Shown piece after piece: positions 19,370 to 28,521 of a DNA stretch of 64,000 bases. Numbering within the stretch: position 1 is the stretch's first letter; the number at the start of each line of letters is the position of its first letter. Made by a program: the position numbers and the translations under genes. The notes beneath the pieces are model-generated. The model saw only the letters and a program-made list of their open reading frames with translations, was not told the origin of the DNA and made no database searches. Source of the stretch: Microbacterium sp. LWO12-1.2 (GTDB lineage Bacteria; Actinomycetota; Actinomycetes; Actinomycetales; Microbacteriaceae); contig NZ_JBEGII010000001.1 of the NCBI RefSeq assembly GCF_040675875.1, forward strand, positions 3,844,001-3,908,000, written 5' to 3'.

Positions 19370-19398
19370 GACCCCCACAGTCGTTCCGCTCGACTCTA
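19349..19398 (-). promoter_or_regulatory. rml promoter and GGGG-loop leader hairpin
   Basis: On the minus strand: TAGAGT -10 box (19398-19393) whose first three bases are the stop codon of the upstream polymerase gene. A transcript start near 19386 is followed by CTGTGGGGGTCG and a 7-bp stem GACGGTT-GGGG-AACCGTC (19366-19349). It aligns without gaps to the leader at 14416-14367, with two compensatory base-pair changes in the stem. Confidence 0.6.
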
Positions 19399-20652
19399 GC
19401 GGGTCGGACGGGGGGAGTCCGCACCGAGGGGGAGCGATTCCGTCCCTCGAAGGCGCCGCTGCGCAAGATCAGCCAGCGGGATCGCCGTCAGAGCGAACAA
19501 CAGCGCGAGGGTGCGTGAGGAGGTCAGAAGCGGGCTGAAGAACGTGTCCCAGGCGCCGAGCAAGGTGAGCAGGACCGCAAGCCCGGACGCCGCCTTGATC
19601 GATACGCTGCGAGCGACTGCGTAGACCGCGCACCCGACCAGCATCAGGGCGAAGGCCGCGCCGAGCGGTCCGAAGCGCAGCCACATGTCGCCGAGGACGG
19701 AGTGGACCTCGTACTGCCCTCCGAACATGTACCCCTCGACATACCCGTTGTTGGGGTCGTAGTTCAGTCCGCTCATGCCGGTCTTCGCGATCCACACATC
19801 TTGCGAGGTCGGGAGCACACCGCTGCCGAACCCCTGCGGGCGGTGCGAGATGAGCGCCGTCGCCGCTCCCAGCTCTGGTCGCCCACCGGCGATCAATGAA
19901 CCCGATGTGTCGATCTGCGCTTGTGTGCGCTGCTGCGCCGCGTCTCCGAGCGCACCGTCGAGGATGAGCGCCTGCAAGAGGCTGAACGCGGCGACGCTCA
20001 GCAGCCCCAGCAGGATCAGCGTCTGCGCCGGGCGTGGGCGGCGACGTCCCGGGGGCATGAACGACTGCCACAGCACGATCACGCCGGAGAGCAGAAGGAA
20101 AGAGGTCATCGATCGGGAGTCGGACACCAGGCAGACTGCGGCGAGAGCCCCGAGCGCGAGGAGGTCGAGCCAGCGTCGTCCGCTCGTGGACGTGAGCCCC
20201 AGGACGATGATGATCACCGGCACTGCGAGCGAGTACTTCCAGAGGTTCGCGGAGTTGCCGCCCGTGAGAGCAACGTTCGCCAGAGCCCCCACGCCGAACG
20301 CGACCGCCGTGCCGGCGATGCCGAGCTGGGTGCGGACCCACAGCAGCACCCCTATTCCTCCGGCCAGTGAGAGAAGCGTGAAGGTTTGCTCCATCATCAG
20401 CGAGGACGAGGTCGGTCGTACCGTCTCGAAGGTCGTCAGCACCACGCCCCATACCGCTGCCGCCCCGGCGAGGCCCAGCAGCAGGCGGGCGAACCGGTAC
20501 TCCTTCAGCGCCGGCCACCAGACCGGCATCAGCACGACGGCGGTCAGCAGCGACAGGCTGATCCCAGGACCGAACTGGTAACGGATCGCCGATGCGGCCG
20601 CAGCGGCGGCGGCGATGATCGACGTCGTCGTGTATTTCTCCGCGCGGAGCAT
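19396..20652 (-). CDS. O-antigen ligase / polysaccharide polymerase-like membrane protein
   Basis: A 418-residue protein with about eleven membrane helices and one large extracytoplasmic loop (about 245-335, containing [12 protein letters not shown] and [13 protein letters not shown]). This is the layout of Wzy polymerases and WaaL-type ligases (Wzy_C family). It would link repeat units, or transfer finished glycan, on the outer face of the membrane. The start lies 14 bp after the preceding gene (20667-21314), with which it forms an operon. Its stop codon doubles as the start of the rmlA -10 box. Confidence 0.75.
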   Translation of the reverse strand: MLRAEKYTTTSIIAAAAAAASAIRYQFGPGISLSLLTAVVLMPVWWPALKEYRFARLLLGLAGAAAVWGVVLTTFETVRPTSSSLMMEQTFTLLSLAGGIGVLLWVRTQLGIAGTAVAFGVGALANVALTGGNSANLWKYSLAVPVIIIVLGLTSTSGRRWLDLLALGALAAVCLVSDSRSMTSFLLLSGVIVLWQSFMPPGRRRPRPAQTLILLGLLSVAAFSLLQALILDGALGDAAQQRTQAQIDTSGSLIAGGRPELGAATALISHRPQGFGSGVLPTSQDVWIAKTGMSGLNYDPNNGYVEGYMFGGQYEVHSVLGDMWLRFGPLGAAFALMLVGCAVYAVARSVSIKAASGLAVLLTLLGAWDTFFSPLLTSSRTLALLFALTAIPLADLAQRRLRGTESLPLGADSPRPTR

Positions 20653-20666
20653 GCTCTCGGTGCCGG

Positions 20667-21314
20667 TCAGCGAAGGTCTCCGCGGAACACGGCGACCTTC
20701 GCGCCGAAGAGATAGTCCACGGTGAGGGTGACGTCCTCGCGGTCGGCTTCGGCGATCGAGAACAGATAGGTGCCGTCGGCGGACTCGCCGGGAGCGAGCG
20801 ATCCTTCGAACGGAGCGCCGCCCGGCTGGGTCAGGATGCCCGCGGGTGCCCGGTCCTTGCCGGAGTAGGCATTCACGGCGATGTACTCCAGGTCGAGCGG
20901 CTCGGTGCCGGTGTTCACGACCCGCACCGTGGCGCGGATCGCAGGGCCAGAGGTCTCTCCTGCGGTGGTCGCCTCTCCCTGTACTGCCTGCACGCTCGAC
21001 AACGAGATCTCGATGCCTCCGTCGGCGACGATCGTCTCATCGGGTGCGACCGGTGACAGCTCGGCGAACGGGGCGTCGCTCTCCACTGGTGCCGGGGTCG
21101 GCGTCTGAGTGGGACGCGGGGCATCGGGGTTGAGGATGTCGCGCGGGGGCACGGTGGGCGTGGAGGAGGGCGACGGCGATGCCGATGTCGTTCCTGACAG
21201 CAGCGGCGGGATGACGAAGGCCGCTGCGATGGCCAGGGCGATCACCGCGAACAGGATCGAGAGCGTGATCCAGGCGCGCCGACGGTTCGGCGTCGACTCC
21301 TCGGTTGATGCCAC
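20667..21314 (-). CDS. membrane-anchored Ig-like (DUF4352-type) protein
   Basis: A 215-residue protein with a GTG start at 21314. One membrane helix (about 14-38) follows a basic N-terminus, then a Ser/Thr/Pro linker (about 45-80), then a beta-sandwich domain whose pattern (VRVVNTGTEPLDLEYIAVNAY, LAPGESADGTYLF) matches surface Ig-like domains such as DUF4352/Telomere-related folds. It is probably displayed outside the cell and may assist the polymerase encoded 14 bp downstream. A TAAACT -10 box (minus strand, about 50 bp upstream) could drive both genes. Confidence 0.7.
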   Translation of the reverse strand: MASTEESTPNRRRAWITLSILFAVIALAIAAAFVIPPLLSGTTSASPSPSSTPTVPPRDILNPDAPRPTQTPTPAPVESDAPFAELSPVAPDETIVADGGIEISLSSVQAVQGEATTAGETSGPAIRATVRVVNTGTEPLDLEYIAVNAYSGKDRAPAGILTQPGGAPFEGSLAPGESADGTYLFSIAEADREDVTLTVDYLFGAKVAVFRGDLR

Positions 21315-21377
21315 CGTTTGACCCCCATGCTGATTCCCCGTGGCGCCTCCCGCGAGAACGGACGGCGTGATCAGAGT

Positions 21378-22310
21378 TTAGACCGATGCGCTCCGCTGCG
21401 AGAGAGTTGTGGCCATCAAGCGGCGCCCGTCGCGGACTCCCCGCCAGGCGGCGCGGAACGGCGCGATCGGATGCAGGAACTGGCGGCGCCCTCCCCGCAG
21501 AAGCACCTGCCAGGCGTTGCGGAGCGCGGTGCGCGACCAGGCGTCAGCATCTGCGCTGTCCAGCAGCAGTGCGGCGAAAAGGAGCCGGTTACGGATGTTG
21601 TAGTAGTAGTACAGCTCGGACTTGGCCTCCGGCCGCTGCGACGTCGATCGGTGGGTCGCGCCCTCGTCATGCACGGCGATCGCCTCGTCGACGACCAGAA
21701 GTCGCGCTCCGGCTCTGCTCGCCCGCACCGAGATGTCGACGTCCTCCCAGTAGAGGAAGTAGTCGTCGTAGAAGCCGCCCAGGCGCTCCCAGAGTGCGCG
21801 GGGCACCCACAGGCAAGCGCCGCTGAGCCAGGGCATCCGTCGGGCGTCCGGCTGCTCCCGCCGCCGCCGAGGCCCTCCCATCGAACCGTCGTCGAGATAG
21901 ACGTCCATGCCGGCGAACCAGGTGCGCCCGTCGGCGTCTTCGACGCGCGGAGATGCGAGGGTCATGCCGTCCGCCGTGGCCGCTGCCAGCGCAGCCGTCG
22001 ACCGCGAGTCGATATGGGCGTCGGGATTGAGCAACAGGATGTCGGTGGCGCCGAGCTCGTCGAACGCGACGGCGGCACCCGCATTCACGCCTCCTCCGAA
22101 GCCGGCGTTGTCGGGCATCGCCACCAGATGCCAGCCGTGCTCCGCGCAGAGGACGGCGACCCTCTCCCGTTCGGTGGGGCTGGACATGTTGTCGACGACG
22201 ATGATCCTGGCGTCCGGCACCGCCGCGGCCGACGCTGCCAGATTGACCTCAAGGAGGTGCGATGACGCGTAGTTGACGACGATGATCCCCAGCACTCGTG
22301 ACGTGCTCAT
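21378..22310 (-). CDS. GT2 rhamnosyltransferase-like glycosyltransferase
   Basis: A 310-residue family 2 glycosyltransferase: IVVNYASS at the start, the VVDNMSS nucleotide site, NAGFGGGVNAG, LLNPDAHID with the metal-binding D, LSGACLWVPR and FLYWEDVDISVR with the catalytic acidic group. These are typical of rhamnosyl- and related transferases of O-antigen and arabinogalactan/EPS loci, fitting the adjacent dTDP-rhamnose genes. It ends 64 bp before the Ig-like gene. It is cytosolic, acting on a lipid-linked acceptor. Confidence 0.88.
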   Translation of the reverse strand: MSTSRVLGIIVVNYASSHLLEVNLAASAAAVPDARIIVVDNMSSPTERERVAVLCAEHGWHLVAMPDNAGFGGGVNAGAAVAFDELGATDILLLNPDAHIDSRSTAALAAATADGMTLASPRVEDADGRTWFAGMDVYLDDGSMGGPRRRREQPDARRMPWLSGACLWVPRALWERLGGFYDDYFLYWEDVDISVRASRAGARLLVVDEAIAVHDEGATHRSTSQRPEAKSELYYYYNIRNRLLFAALLLDSADADAWSRTALRNAWQVLLRGGRRQFLHPIAPFRAAWRGVRDGRRLMATTLSQRSASV

Positions 22311-22365
22311 CGGTGGTGCTCCCCTGGCGTAGCGGATCCGATCTCCGTGGAATGGACCCTGTCGA

Positions 22366-22407
22366 TATAGTGAAGGCTACATTTCGGCGCCGCCTGGGGG
22401 AGTTGTC
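22366..22407 (+). promoter_or_regulatory. promoter of the CDP-alcohol phosphotransferase operon
   Basis: A TATAGT -10 box at 22366-22371 predicts a transcript start near 22378 and a 30-nt leader that ends in CTGGGGGAG (ribosome-binding site) before GTG 22408. The 97-bp gap is shared with the divergent GT2 gene. Confidence 0.55.
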
Positions 22408-23151
22408 GTGTCAGAGATCCGAGCCGCCATGTCGCGGCTGAAGCAGGCGCAGAAGTCATCGAAGGGTGCGGCGGCGTACTCGCGATACGTCAATCGCCCG
22501 CTCGGCCGACCGCTCGCGGCGACCGCCTACGTGATGGGGATGACCCCGACGCAGGTCACGATGGTCAGCGCGCTCTGCACGCTCAGTGGTGTCGCGTTGA
22601 TCGCGCTGCTCACGCCGACCGTGTGGTCGTCGGTGCTCGTGACGGTGCTCCTCGTCCTGGGGTATGCGCTCGACTCGGCCGACGGGCAACTCGCCAGACT
22701 CACCGGCACCGGCTCGCTCGCCGGAGAGTGGCTCGACCATTTCTTCGACTCGCTCAAGCTCGCCACGATCCATCTCGCGGTCCTCGTCTGCTGGTTCCGG
22801 TTCTACGAGATCGACGAGGTCTGGCTGCTCGTGCCGCTCGCTTTCGCGGCGATCGCGAACACTTTCTTCTTCGGCATCATGGCCGCCGACTTCCTGCGTC
22901 GCATCCACCGCCTGCAGGCGCCTGTCGCGACCGCGGAGGCGCCGCGTGAGGCCTGGCGATCGGGCTCGCTGTACTCCCTCGCCGTGATCCCGACGGACTA
23001 CGGATTCCTCAGTCTCTCGTTCGTCCTGCTCTGGTGGCAGCCTGGATTCATGGTGGTCTACACGGGTCTCGCGGCCATCAACGCGCTCATGCTGCTCCTC
23101 GCGGCGATGCGCTGGTATCGCTCCATCCGTGGATTGGATTCCCATGCCTGA
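22408..23151 (+). CDS. CDP-alcohol phosphatidyltransferase family membrane protein
   Basis: A 247-residue membrane protein with about six helices and the complete CDP-alcohol signature: D89-x2-D92-G93-x2-A96-R97, G106, D110, D114. It transfers a phospho-alcohol from a CDP-activated donor to a second alcohol. In a polysaccharide locus it may make a lipid or attach a polyol phosphate; the cytidylyltransferase at 14 kb is a possible donor source. The GTG start has GGGGGAG upstream. Its stop overlaps the next ATG by eight bases, so three genes (22408-25560) form one operon. Confidence 0.88.
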   Translation: MSEIRAAMSRLKQAQKSSKGAAAYSRYVNRPLGRPLAATAYVMGMTPTQVTMVSALCTLSGVALIALLTPTVWSSVLVTVLLVLGYALDSADGQLARLTGTGSLAGEWLDHFFDSLKLATIHLAVLVCWFRFYEIDEVWLLVPLAFAAIANTFFFGIMAADFLRRIHRLQAPVATAEAPREAWRSGSLYSLAVIPTDYGFLSLSFVLLWWQPGFMVVYTGLAAINALMLLLAAMRWYRSIRGLDSHA

Positions 23152-24202
23152 GCCCACCCGTCCGCTGCGCGTGATGCAGTCTTTCGGGACGCCACGGGTG
23201 ACGACGAACCCGTACATCACGATGCTCGACCAGGCGCTCTCCGCATCTGACGAGGTGCAGCACCTGCGTTTCTCCTGGCGAGGGGCGCTGCTCGGCCGTT
23301 ACGACGTCTTCCACTGGCACTGGCCCGAGGTGAAGCTGCACGGGGGCAGCTGGGTGTCGTCGGTCGGAAAGTACGCGCTGGCATCCCTGCTGACGCTGCG
23401 TCACGCGCTCGCACGCAACATCGCGGTCGTACGCACCGTGCACAATCTCGAGCTCCCCGACGACAACGCGGCGAGGCTGTGGCTGCTGCGCAGGATCGAT
23501 CGCCAGGCCGACCACCGTATCGTGCTCAATGAGACGACGCCGCTCCCGGCCGGAACCGCGCAGTCACTCATCCTGCATGGCCACTACCGCGACTGGTATC
23601 GGCCGGATCCGGATGCCGTGGCCGTGCCGGGAAGGCTCGGCACGTTCGGCGGAGTGCGTCGATACAAAGGGGTCTCCGGCTTCGTCGATGCCTACGCAGA
23701 GGCCGTCACGATCGATGACACCATCAGCATGGTGATCGGTGGCAAGGCATCGAGTCAGGAGCTCGCAGACGATCTGCGGGCCCGTGTCGCGGAGCTTCCG
23801 GGAGTGACCCTGCAGCTGGAGTTCCTCAGCGACGAGGAGCTCGTGGAGCTGGTCACCTCGTCGGAGCTCGTCGTGCTCGCGTACCGCTTCATGCACAATT
23901 CGGGGAGCGTGCTGGCCGCGCTCTCGCTCGATCGGCCGGTGCTGGTGCCCCGAAACGACCCGAACGAAGCGCTCGCGCGCGAGGTCGGCGCAGAATGGGT
24001 GCAGATGTACGACGGCGAGCTCGATGGACTCGGGCTGCTGAGCGCGCTGCAGCAGGTACGAGACATCGCAGCGGAGCGCCCCGACCTGTCCAGACGGGAA
24101 TGGGCGGAAGCAGGCGCAGCTCACGCCGCCGCGTATCGTGCGGCGCTGCGCGGACGACGTGCCGGTGGACGGCCGCGAGGACGGACGGGAGCCGCATCAT
24201 GA
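23144..24202 (+). CDS. GT-B glycosyltransferase
   Basis: A 352-residue protein from ATG 23144 (an upstream GTG at 23129 is less likely). It has a GT-B layout: an N-terminal Rossmann-like half with VFHWHWPE and VRTVHNLELPD, and a C-terminal half with GGVRRYKG, a donor-site ELVVLAYRFMHNSGSVLAALSL region and LVPRNDPN. It resembles GumK-like and family 4 transferases of EPS loci. The donor sugar is unknown. It is overlapped at both ends by neighbours of the same operon. Confidence 0.82.
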   Translation: MPEPTRPLRVMQSFGTPRVTTNPYITMLDQALSASDEVQHLRFSWRGALLGRYDVFHWHWPEVKLHGGSWVSSVGKYALASLLTLRHALARNIAVVRTVHNLELPDDNAARLWLLRRIDRQADHRIVLNETTPLPAGTAQSLILHGHYRDWYRPDPDAVAVPGRLGTFGGVRRYKGVSGFVDAYAEAVTIDDTISMVIGGKASSQELADDLRARVAELPGVTLQLEFLSDEELVELVTSSELVVLAYRFMHNSGSVLAALSLDRPVLVPRNDPNEALAREVGAEWVQMYDGELDGLGLLSALQQVRDIAAERPDLSRREWAEAGAAHAAAYRAALRGRRAGGRPRGRTGAAS

Positions 24203-25560
24203 TGCGTGAAGCGGCGTTCCGGATCAAGACAGCCCTGGGGGGCCGCAGCAGCACCGATGCCTATCGCGAGTTCTTGGCGATGGACGCACTCGACCCCGCC
24301 GCGATCGCCGAGGTCTCGGCCCGACGCTCGGCAGAGCACGCGCAGTTCGCGTTCGGTCACAGTCCGTTCTACCGCGAGCTCTACTCGTCGCACGGCTTCT
24401 CGGCCGATGATCTGCGCGATCCCGCCGCGTTCTCGGCGCTGCCGATCGTGGACAAGGCCATGCTGCGCGAGAACTTCGACAGCATCCGCACCGATGAGGC
24501 GGACGACCGCACGAGCGTGGTGTCGAAGACCGGTGGGAGCACCGGACTGCCGTTGCACCTGCTGCGCGACCTGCGCTTCCCTGCGCGGGCCTTGGAGTGG
24601 CGTCTGTTCGAGTGGTGGGGCGTGCGACCGTGGGACGACCGCGGCATCGTCACCCGGCACGTGCTCACCGGCGCCGCACGGATCCGTCATGACCTCGGCT
24701 GGCTGCCGTCGCGGCGGGTGCAGTTGGACGCCTTCCAGATCACCGACGAGGCTGTGGCCGAGTTCGCGCGATCCTGGAACCGGGTGCGTCCACGGTTCCT
24801 GATCGGCTACGGCGGCGGCGTCCTCGACACGGTGCGTCGCCTGCAGCGGCTCGGGCTCACGCTGACGCCGCCGCGTGCGGTCGCGGTGACCGCAGCGCCG
24901 CTGACAGCAGGGACGCGCGCCGAGATCGAGGCGGCGTTCGGCGCCCCCTGCTTCGACCACTACCGATCGGCTGAGATCCCCTGGATGGCAGGGGAGTGCG
25001 CCCACCAGAGCGGCCTGCACGTGTTCGCGGATGCGCGCAGGATCGAGATCGTCGATGAGGCCGACGCGGTCGTCGCAGAGGGTGTCGAAGGGGAGGTCGT
25101 GGTGAGCGACCTCACCAATCGCGTGTTCCCCGTGATCCGGTACCGACTCGGCGATATCAGCCGCTTTCTGCCGGGCGCCTGCCCGTGCGGGCGCGGCCTT
25201 CCTCGACTGGGCGCGATCTCCGGGCGTTCCTCGGATGCCGTTCGGCTGCCGGACGGCACCACGATCGCAGGGGCGCTGGGGCACATCTTCGACGACTTCC
25301 CGCTGTCCATCCGCCAGTTCGAGATCGTGCAGGACTCGGACTACTCGGTGACGCTCCGGTGCATTCCGAGCGAGCGGTCTGACGCGCAGGCGGGCATCGA
25401 TGCCGCCGTCGAGAAACTGCGTTTCGCAACCAGAGGCATCGTGCCGGTCACGGTCGAGAGGGTCGACAGCATTCCACAGGTCGGCGGCAAGATGCGGTTC
25501 ATCCGCAGTGCTGTCCCTGCGTCGCCCGGAACGGAGACCTCGGGAGAGGGCCCCGCGTAA
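24199..25560 (+). CDS. CapK/PaaK-like adenylate-forming enzyme in EPS operon
   Basis: A 453-residue protein of the phenylacetate-CoA ligase/CapK group. It has the SKTGGSTGLP phosphate-binding motif, DHYRSAEIPWMAGEC, VIRYRLGD and a CxCGRGLPRLG zinc-like loop. Family members in capsule clusters probably activate a carboxylic acid for attachment to the glycan; the true substrate is unknown. It starts at ATG 24199 overlapping the previous stop (ATGA) and is the last gene of the three-gene operon. It is not a catabolic phenylacetate gene by context. Confidence 0.8.
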   Translation: MMREAAFRIKTALGGRSSTDAYREFLAMDALDPAAIAEVSARRSAEHAQFAFGHSPFYRELYSSHGFSADDLRDPAAFSALPIVDKAMLRENFDSIRTDEADDRTSVVSKTGGSTGLPLHLLRDLRFPARALEWRLFEWWGVRPWDDRGIVTRHVLTGAARIRHDLGWLPSRRVQLDAFQITDEAVAEFARSWNRVRPRFLIGYGGGVLDTVRRLQRLGLTLTPPRAVAVTAAPLTAGTRAEIEAAFGAPCFDHYRSAEIPWMAGECAHQSGLHVFADARRIEIVDEADAVVAEGVEGEVVVSDLTNRVFPVIRYRLGDISRFLPGACPCGRGLPRLGAISGRSSDAVRLPDGTTIAGALGHIFDDFPLSIRQFEIVQDSDYSVTLRCIPSERSDAQAGIDAAVEKLRFATRGIVPVTVERVDSIPQVGGKMRFIRSAVPASPGTETSGEGPA

Positions 25561-25597
25561 TATCTCGGTTCGGCAACAATCTTCAGGATCATCTGTA

Positions 25598-25724
25598 TAG
25601 ACTGACCCCTGGCCACCGCCCTCCGGGTAGGTGGTGCGTACCGAATCTGCACACCATCTCGCCCGGAGGGGGCTAGCTGGAGGGGCGCGGTGTACGCGGG
25701 CTGAAACCCCAAGGAGAAAAACTG
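25598..25724 (+). promoter_or_regulatory. promoter and long structured leader of the beta-helix gene
   Basis: TAGACT at 25598-25603 is a -10 box, so about 115 nt of leader precede the TTG start. GCCCTCCGGG (25618-25627) pairs with CCCGGAGGG (25662-25670), enclosing a second arm GGTGGTGC / GCACACC. A CGCG...CGCG hairpin follows, and AAGGAG (25711-25716) is the ribosome-binding site. I matched it to no known riboswitch class. Confidence 0.5.
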
Positions 25725-28427
25725 TTGCTTTCGCGACGTCGATCCACCCGTTCCCATCCCTCCCATACCGTCGCCGCGGGCACCACCGCGGCTCTCGTCG
25801 CCGCGACGCTGCTGGTCGGCCTCGTCGGCGCTCCCGCCTATGCGGCGGAGACACCATCGCCCGATCCATCCTCGACCGTTGAACCCACGCCCTCGTCGGA
25901 ACCCGCGCAGACCTCGGCGCCGTCGTCCGATGACGCGGCCGGGCAGCCGGATCCTGCGCCGGCGGAGGAGCCTGCCGCTCCGTCCGCCGCGATCGCACCC
26001 CTCGCGGCAGCAGCGCCGACAGTGCTCCTCGCCGACGACTTCAGTCGTACCGCGTCCGCTGGTTGGGGCAAATCCGACAACGGCCTCGCCTACTCATCGT
26101 GGTCTTCGCGCACCACGGTCGCCAGCATCGACGGCGAAGCCGCGTCGATCACCCTCAATCCGGGTGAATCCGCGTACCTGACCCCGCGTGACGTCCAGGC
26201 AGCGGACATCCGCATCTCATCCGACATCCGGCTGGAGGCGTCCGGCGGGCGCAGCTACTACGCGTACACCACGCGTGTGCAGCGAGACGGATCCGCCTAC
26301 CGCCTGCGCGTCTTCACCGACGTCAAGGGCCAGGTGCAGCTGTCCATCGTGCGGAGCGCGAAGGGCGTTGATACCGAGCTGAAGTCGGTCGCCGTTCCGA
26401 TCACGCTGCTCGGCGAGGAATGGTACACGTTCGACGCCACGGTCACCGGGGCCGACGCGGTCGCCTTCGAGGCGCGGATCACTCCGAAGGGCGAGGCGCC
26501 TGGAGCGCCCCAGCTCGCCGTGACGGATCGCTCGGCCGCACGACTGTCCGCCGCCGGCGGCCTGGCGGTCTGGGGATACGCGTCCAGCAGTGCCAAGGGC
26601 GAGACCGTCCTCGAGCTCGATTCCCTCTCCGCGATCGTCGCGACGACACCGTTGAGTGGCGAGGCCACACCGGTTCCCGAGCCGCAGCCCGAACCTGAGC
26701 CGCAGCCGGAACCTGAGCCGCAGCCCGAGCCGCAGCCCGAGCCGGAGCCGCAGCCCGAGCCGCAGCCCGAGCCGGAGCCGCAGCCGGAACCTGCGCCGAA
26801 CGACTCGTCTCGCGGCGCTGCGACCGTGGGTACCGCGTCGTACGCCGTCCCTCAGGGCGCCGTGTATGTGAACCGGGCCTCGAGCGCGACGACGCAGGAC
26901 GGCAAGGCGGCGACGCCGTTCCGCACGGTGCAGGCCGCTGTGAACGCCTCGCCTGCTGGCTCCACGATCGTCATCCGTGCCGGCGAGTACCACGAGTCCG
27001 TCGAGGTGCCCTTCAACAAGACGCTCACGATCCAGGCGTACCCGGGCGAAGCCGTCTGGTTCGACGGGTCGACACGGGTGTCTTCGTGGAGCAAGTCGGG
27101 TTCGACCTGGGTGAGCGGCGGGTGGACCGCCGAGTTCTCCGACGACATGCTCAACGGCAACGCCAGCTGGTTCGTCGACCCGAACTACCCGATGGCGAAC
27201 CACCCCGACATGCTGTTCATCGACGGCGTCGCGCAGAAACAGGTCGCCTCGGCCGGTCAGGTCGTCGCGGGCACGTTCGCTGTGGACTACGCCGCTGACC
27301 GCGTGATCCTGGGCACGAACCCCGAAGGCCGCCAGGTGCGGGTCAGCGACCTCGGCCAGGCGCTCAACGTTCGCTCGGCGAACTCCGTGCTCCAGGGCTT
27401 CGGCGTGCGTCGGTATGCGACGTCCTACGACGTGCTCGGTACCGTGCGCATGCACAATGTCGGCACGACGCTCCGCGACCTCGTGATCGAGGACAACGCG
27501 ACGATCGGACTCTTCGTCGGCAACGACAAGGCGACGGTGGACAACCTCACGATCCGTCGCAACGGACTGCTCGGGTTCTCGCTCACGACGGCGTACAACT
27601 CGACCGTTACCGACTCGCTCTTCACCGACAACAACGTGGAGCACTTCAACGGTTCCCCGGTCGCCGGCGGAATCAAGGTGACGCGTTCGCGCGGTGTCGT
27701 GATGAGCAACGTCGACACGAGCCGGAACATCGGCAGCGGCACCTGGTTCGACGAATCCTGCTTCGACGTGAAGATCGTCGACGTCACGTCGAACGACAAC
27801 ACCGAGATCGGTATCCACGCGGAGTTGTCGTCTCAAGTGACGATCGCCGGCAGCCAGACGTTCAACAACAAGGAGGGCATCCGCATCTTCGACACCGAGA
27901 ACGTGCTCGTCACCAACAACGATCTCGGCAACAACTCCCGTCATGACATCAACCTCATGCAGGATGAGCGGCGCCAGGCCACGCATCGAGTGGGACGGGA
28001 TCCCCGTGTGAGCGGCGTCGACTCGACGGTCACCTGGATCACGCGCAACATCACGATCCGCAACAACGTGTTCGGAGCGGGTGGCCCGCGCGCCATCTTC
28101 GCCCACGACACGGCGACCGGGCGCGCAGTGGACACCTGGAACCTGGTCATCGACGGGAACCTGTTCAGCAGCAGCGCTGCCGGCGGTCCGTCCATGGTGA
28201 CGTGGGGCGGTTCCGGCAACGTGTACGAGTCCTTCCAGACTCCGCAGGCGCTGGCGGCGGCGAAGAACACGTCGTGGCGCAACGCCATGACGTCGAAGCC
28301 TGAGGCATTCGCCGCGATGGCGGACGACATCGCGGCGAACGCCTCGATCGCCCGACCGCTCACCTCGACCGTCGCGACGCTGCTCGGAGTCGCGAACGGT
28401 GTGGTGCAGCTCGGCAGCGGTCGCTGA
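25725..28427 (+). CDS. secreted right-handed beta-helix protein with N-terminal jelly-roll domain
   Basis: A 900-residue exported protein with a TTG start behind AAGGAG. It has a signal peptide to about residue 40 (AYA-A) and a Ser/Pro linker. A beta-sandwich domain (about 100-300) opens with [13 protein letters not shown] Glu-Pro-Gln-Pro repeat linker (about 317-360) follows, then a parallel beta-helix (about 380-880) with asparagine-rich coils and a DUF1565-like start ([13 protein letters not shown]). Such helices bind or cleave polysaccharides: lyase, epimerase or hydrolase. No catalytic residues can be named. Its place inside the EPS locus suggests it acts on the polymer made here. Confidence 0.85.
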   Translation: MLSRRRSTRSHPSHTVAAGTTAALVAATLLVGLVGAPAYAAETPSPDPSSTVEPTPSSEPAQTSAPSSDDAAGQPDPAPAEEPAAPSAAIAPLAAAAPTVLLADDFSRTASAGWGKSDNGLAYSSWSSRTTVASIDGEAASITLNPGESAYLTPRDVQAADIRISSDIRLEASGGRSYYAYTTRVQRDGSAYRLRVFTDVKGQVQLSIVRSAKGVDTELKSVAVPITLLGEEWYTFDATVTGADAVAFEARITPKGEAPGAPQLAVTDRSAARLSAAGGLAVWGYASSSAKGETVLELDSLSAIVATTPLSGEATPVPEPQPEPEPQPEPEPQPEPQPEPEPQPEPQPEPEPQPEPAPNDSSRGAATVGTASYAVPQGAVYVNRASSATTQDGKAATPFRTVQAAVNASPAGSTIVIRAGEYHESVEVPFNKTLTIQAYPGEAVWFDGSTRVSSWSKSGSTWVSGGWTAEFSDDMLNGNASWFVDPNYPMANHPDMLFIDGVAQKQVASAGQVVAGTFAVDYAADRVILGTNPEGRQVRVSDLGQALNVRSANSVLQGFGVRRYATSYDVLGTVRMHNVGTTLRDLVIEDNATIGLFVGNDKATVDNLTIRRNGLLGFSLTTAYNSTVTDSLFTDNNVEHFNGSPVAGGIKVTRSRGVVMSNVDTSRNIGSGTWFDESCFDVKIVDVTSNDNTEIGIHAELSSQVTIAGSQTFNNKEGIRIFDTENVLVTNNDLGNNSRHDINLMQDERRQATHRVGRDPRVSGVDSTVTWITRNITIRNNVFGAGGPRAIFAHDTATGRAVDTWNLVIDGNLFSSSAAGGPSMVTWGGSGNVYESFQTPQALAAAKNTSWRNAMTSKPEAFAAMADDIAANASIARPLTSTVATLLGVANGVVQLGSGR
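26676..26805 (+). repeat. Glu-Pro-Gln-Pro coding repeat
   Basis: In-frame repeats of CAGCC(C/G)GA(G/A)CC(G/T)GAGCCG-type units encode about 40 residues of alternating EPQP/EPEP, a stiff, negatively charged spacer between two extracellular domains. Nearly identical units make this tract prone to length change by slippage. Confidence 0.9.
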
Positions 28428-28431
28428 CGTT

Positions 28432-28483
28432 CGCACTCCGGCCCCGCCACTGCCGCTCGCGGCATGGGCGGGGCCGGAGTGCG
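28432..28483 (+). terminator. strong hairpin between the beta-helix and glycosyltransferase genes
   Basis: A 17-bp perfect stem, 28432-28448 (CGCACTCCGGCCCCGCC) with 28467-28483, begins five bases after the stop codon. No T tract follows, so it may be a stability element or a U-less actinobacterial terminator. Confidence 0.75.
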
Positions 28484-28521
28484 TAGGGGCGATGCCGCCA
28501 TCCACCCGGCACAATGGAGTC

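Noticed and set aside
25598..25724. c-di-AMP (ydaO) or c-di-GMP riboswitch
   Set aside because: The leader is structured, but I could not match the conserved core motifs of either class from memory; a covariance search would be needed.
26676..26805. CRISPR-like or minisatellite array
   Set aside because: The repeats are in frame and encode an EPQP linker inside a secreted protein; there are no unique spacers.
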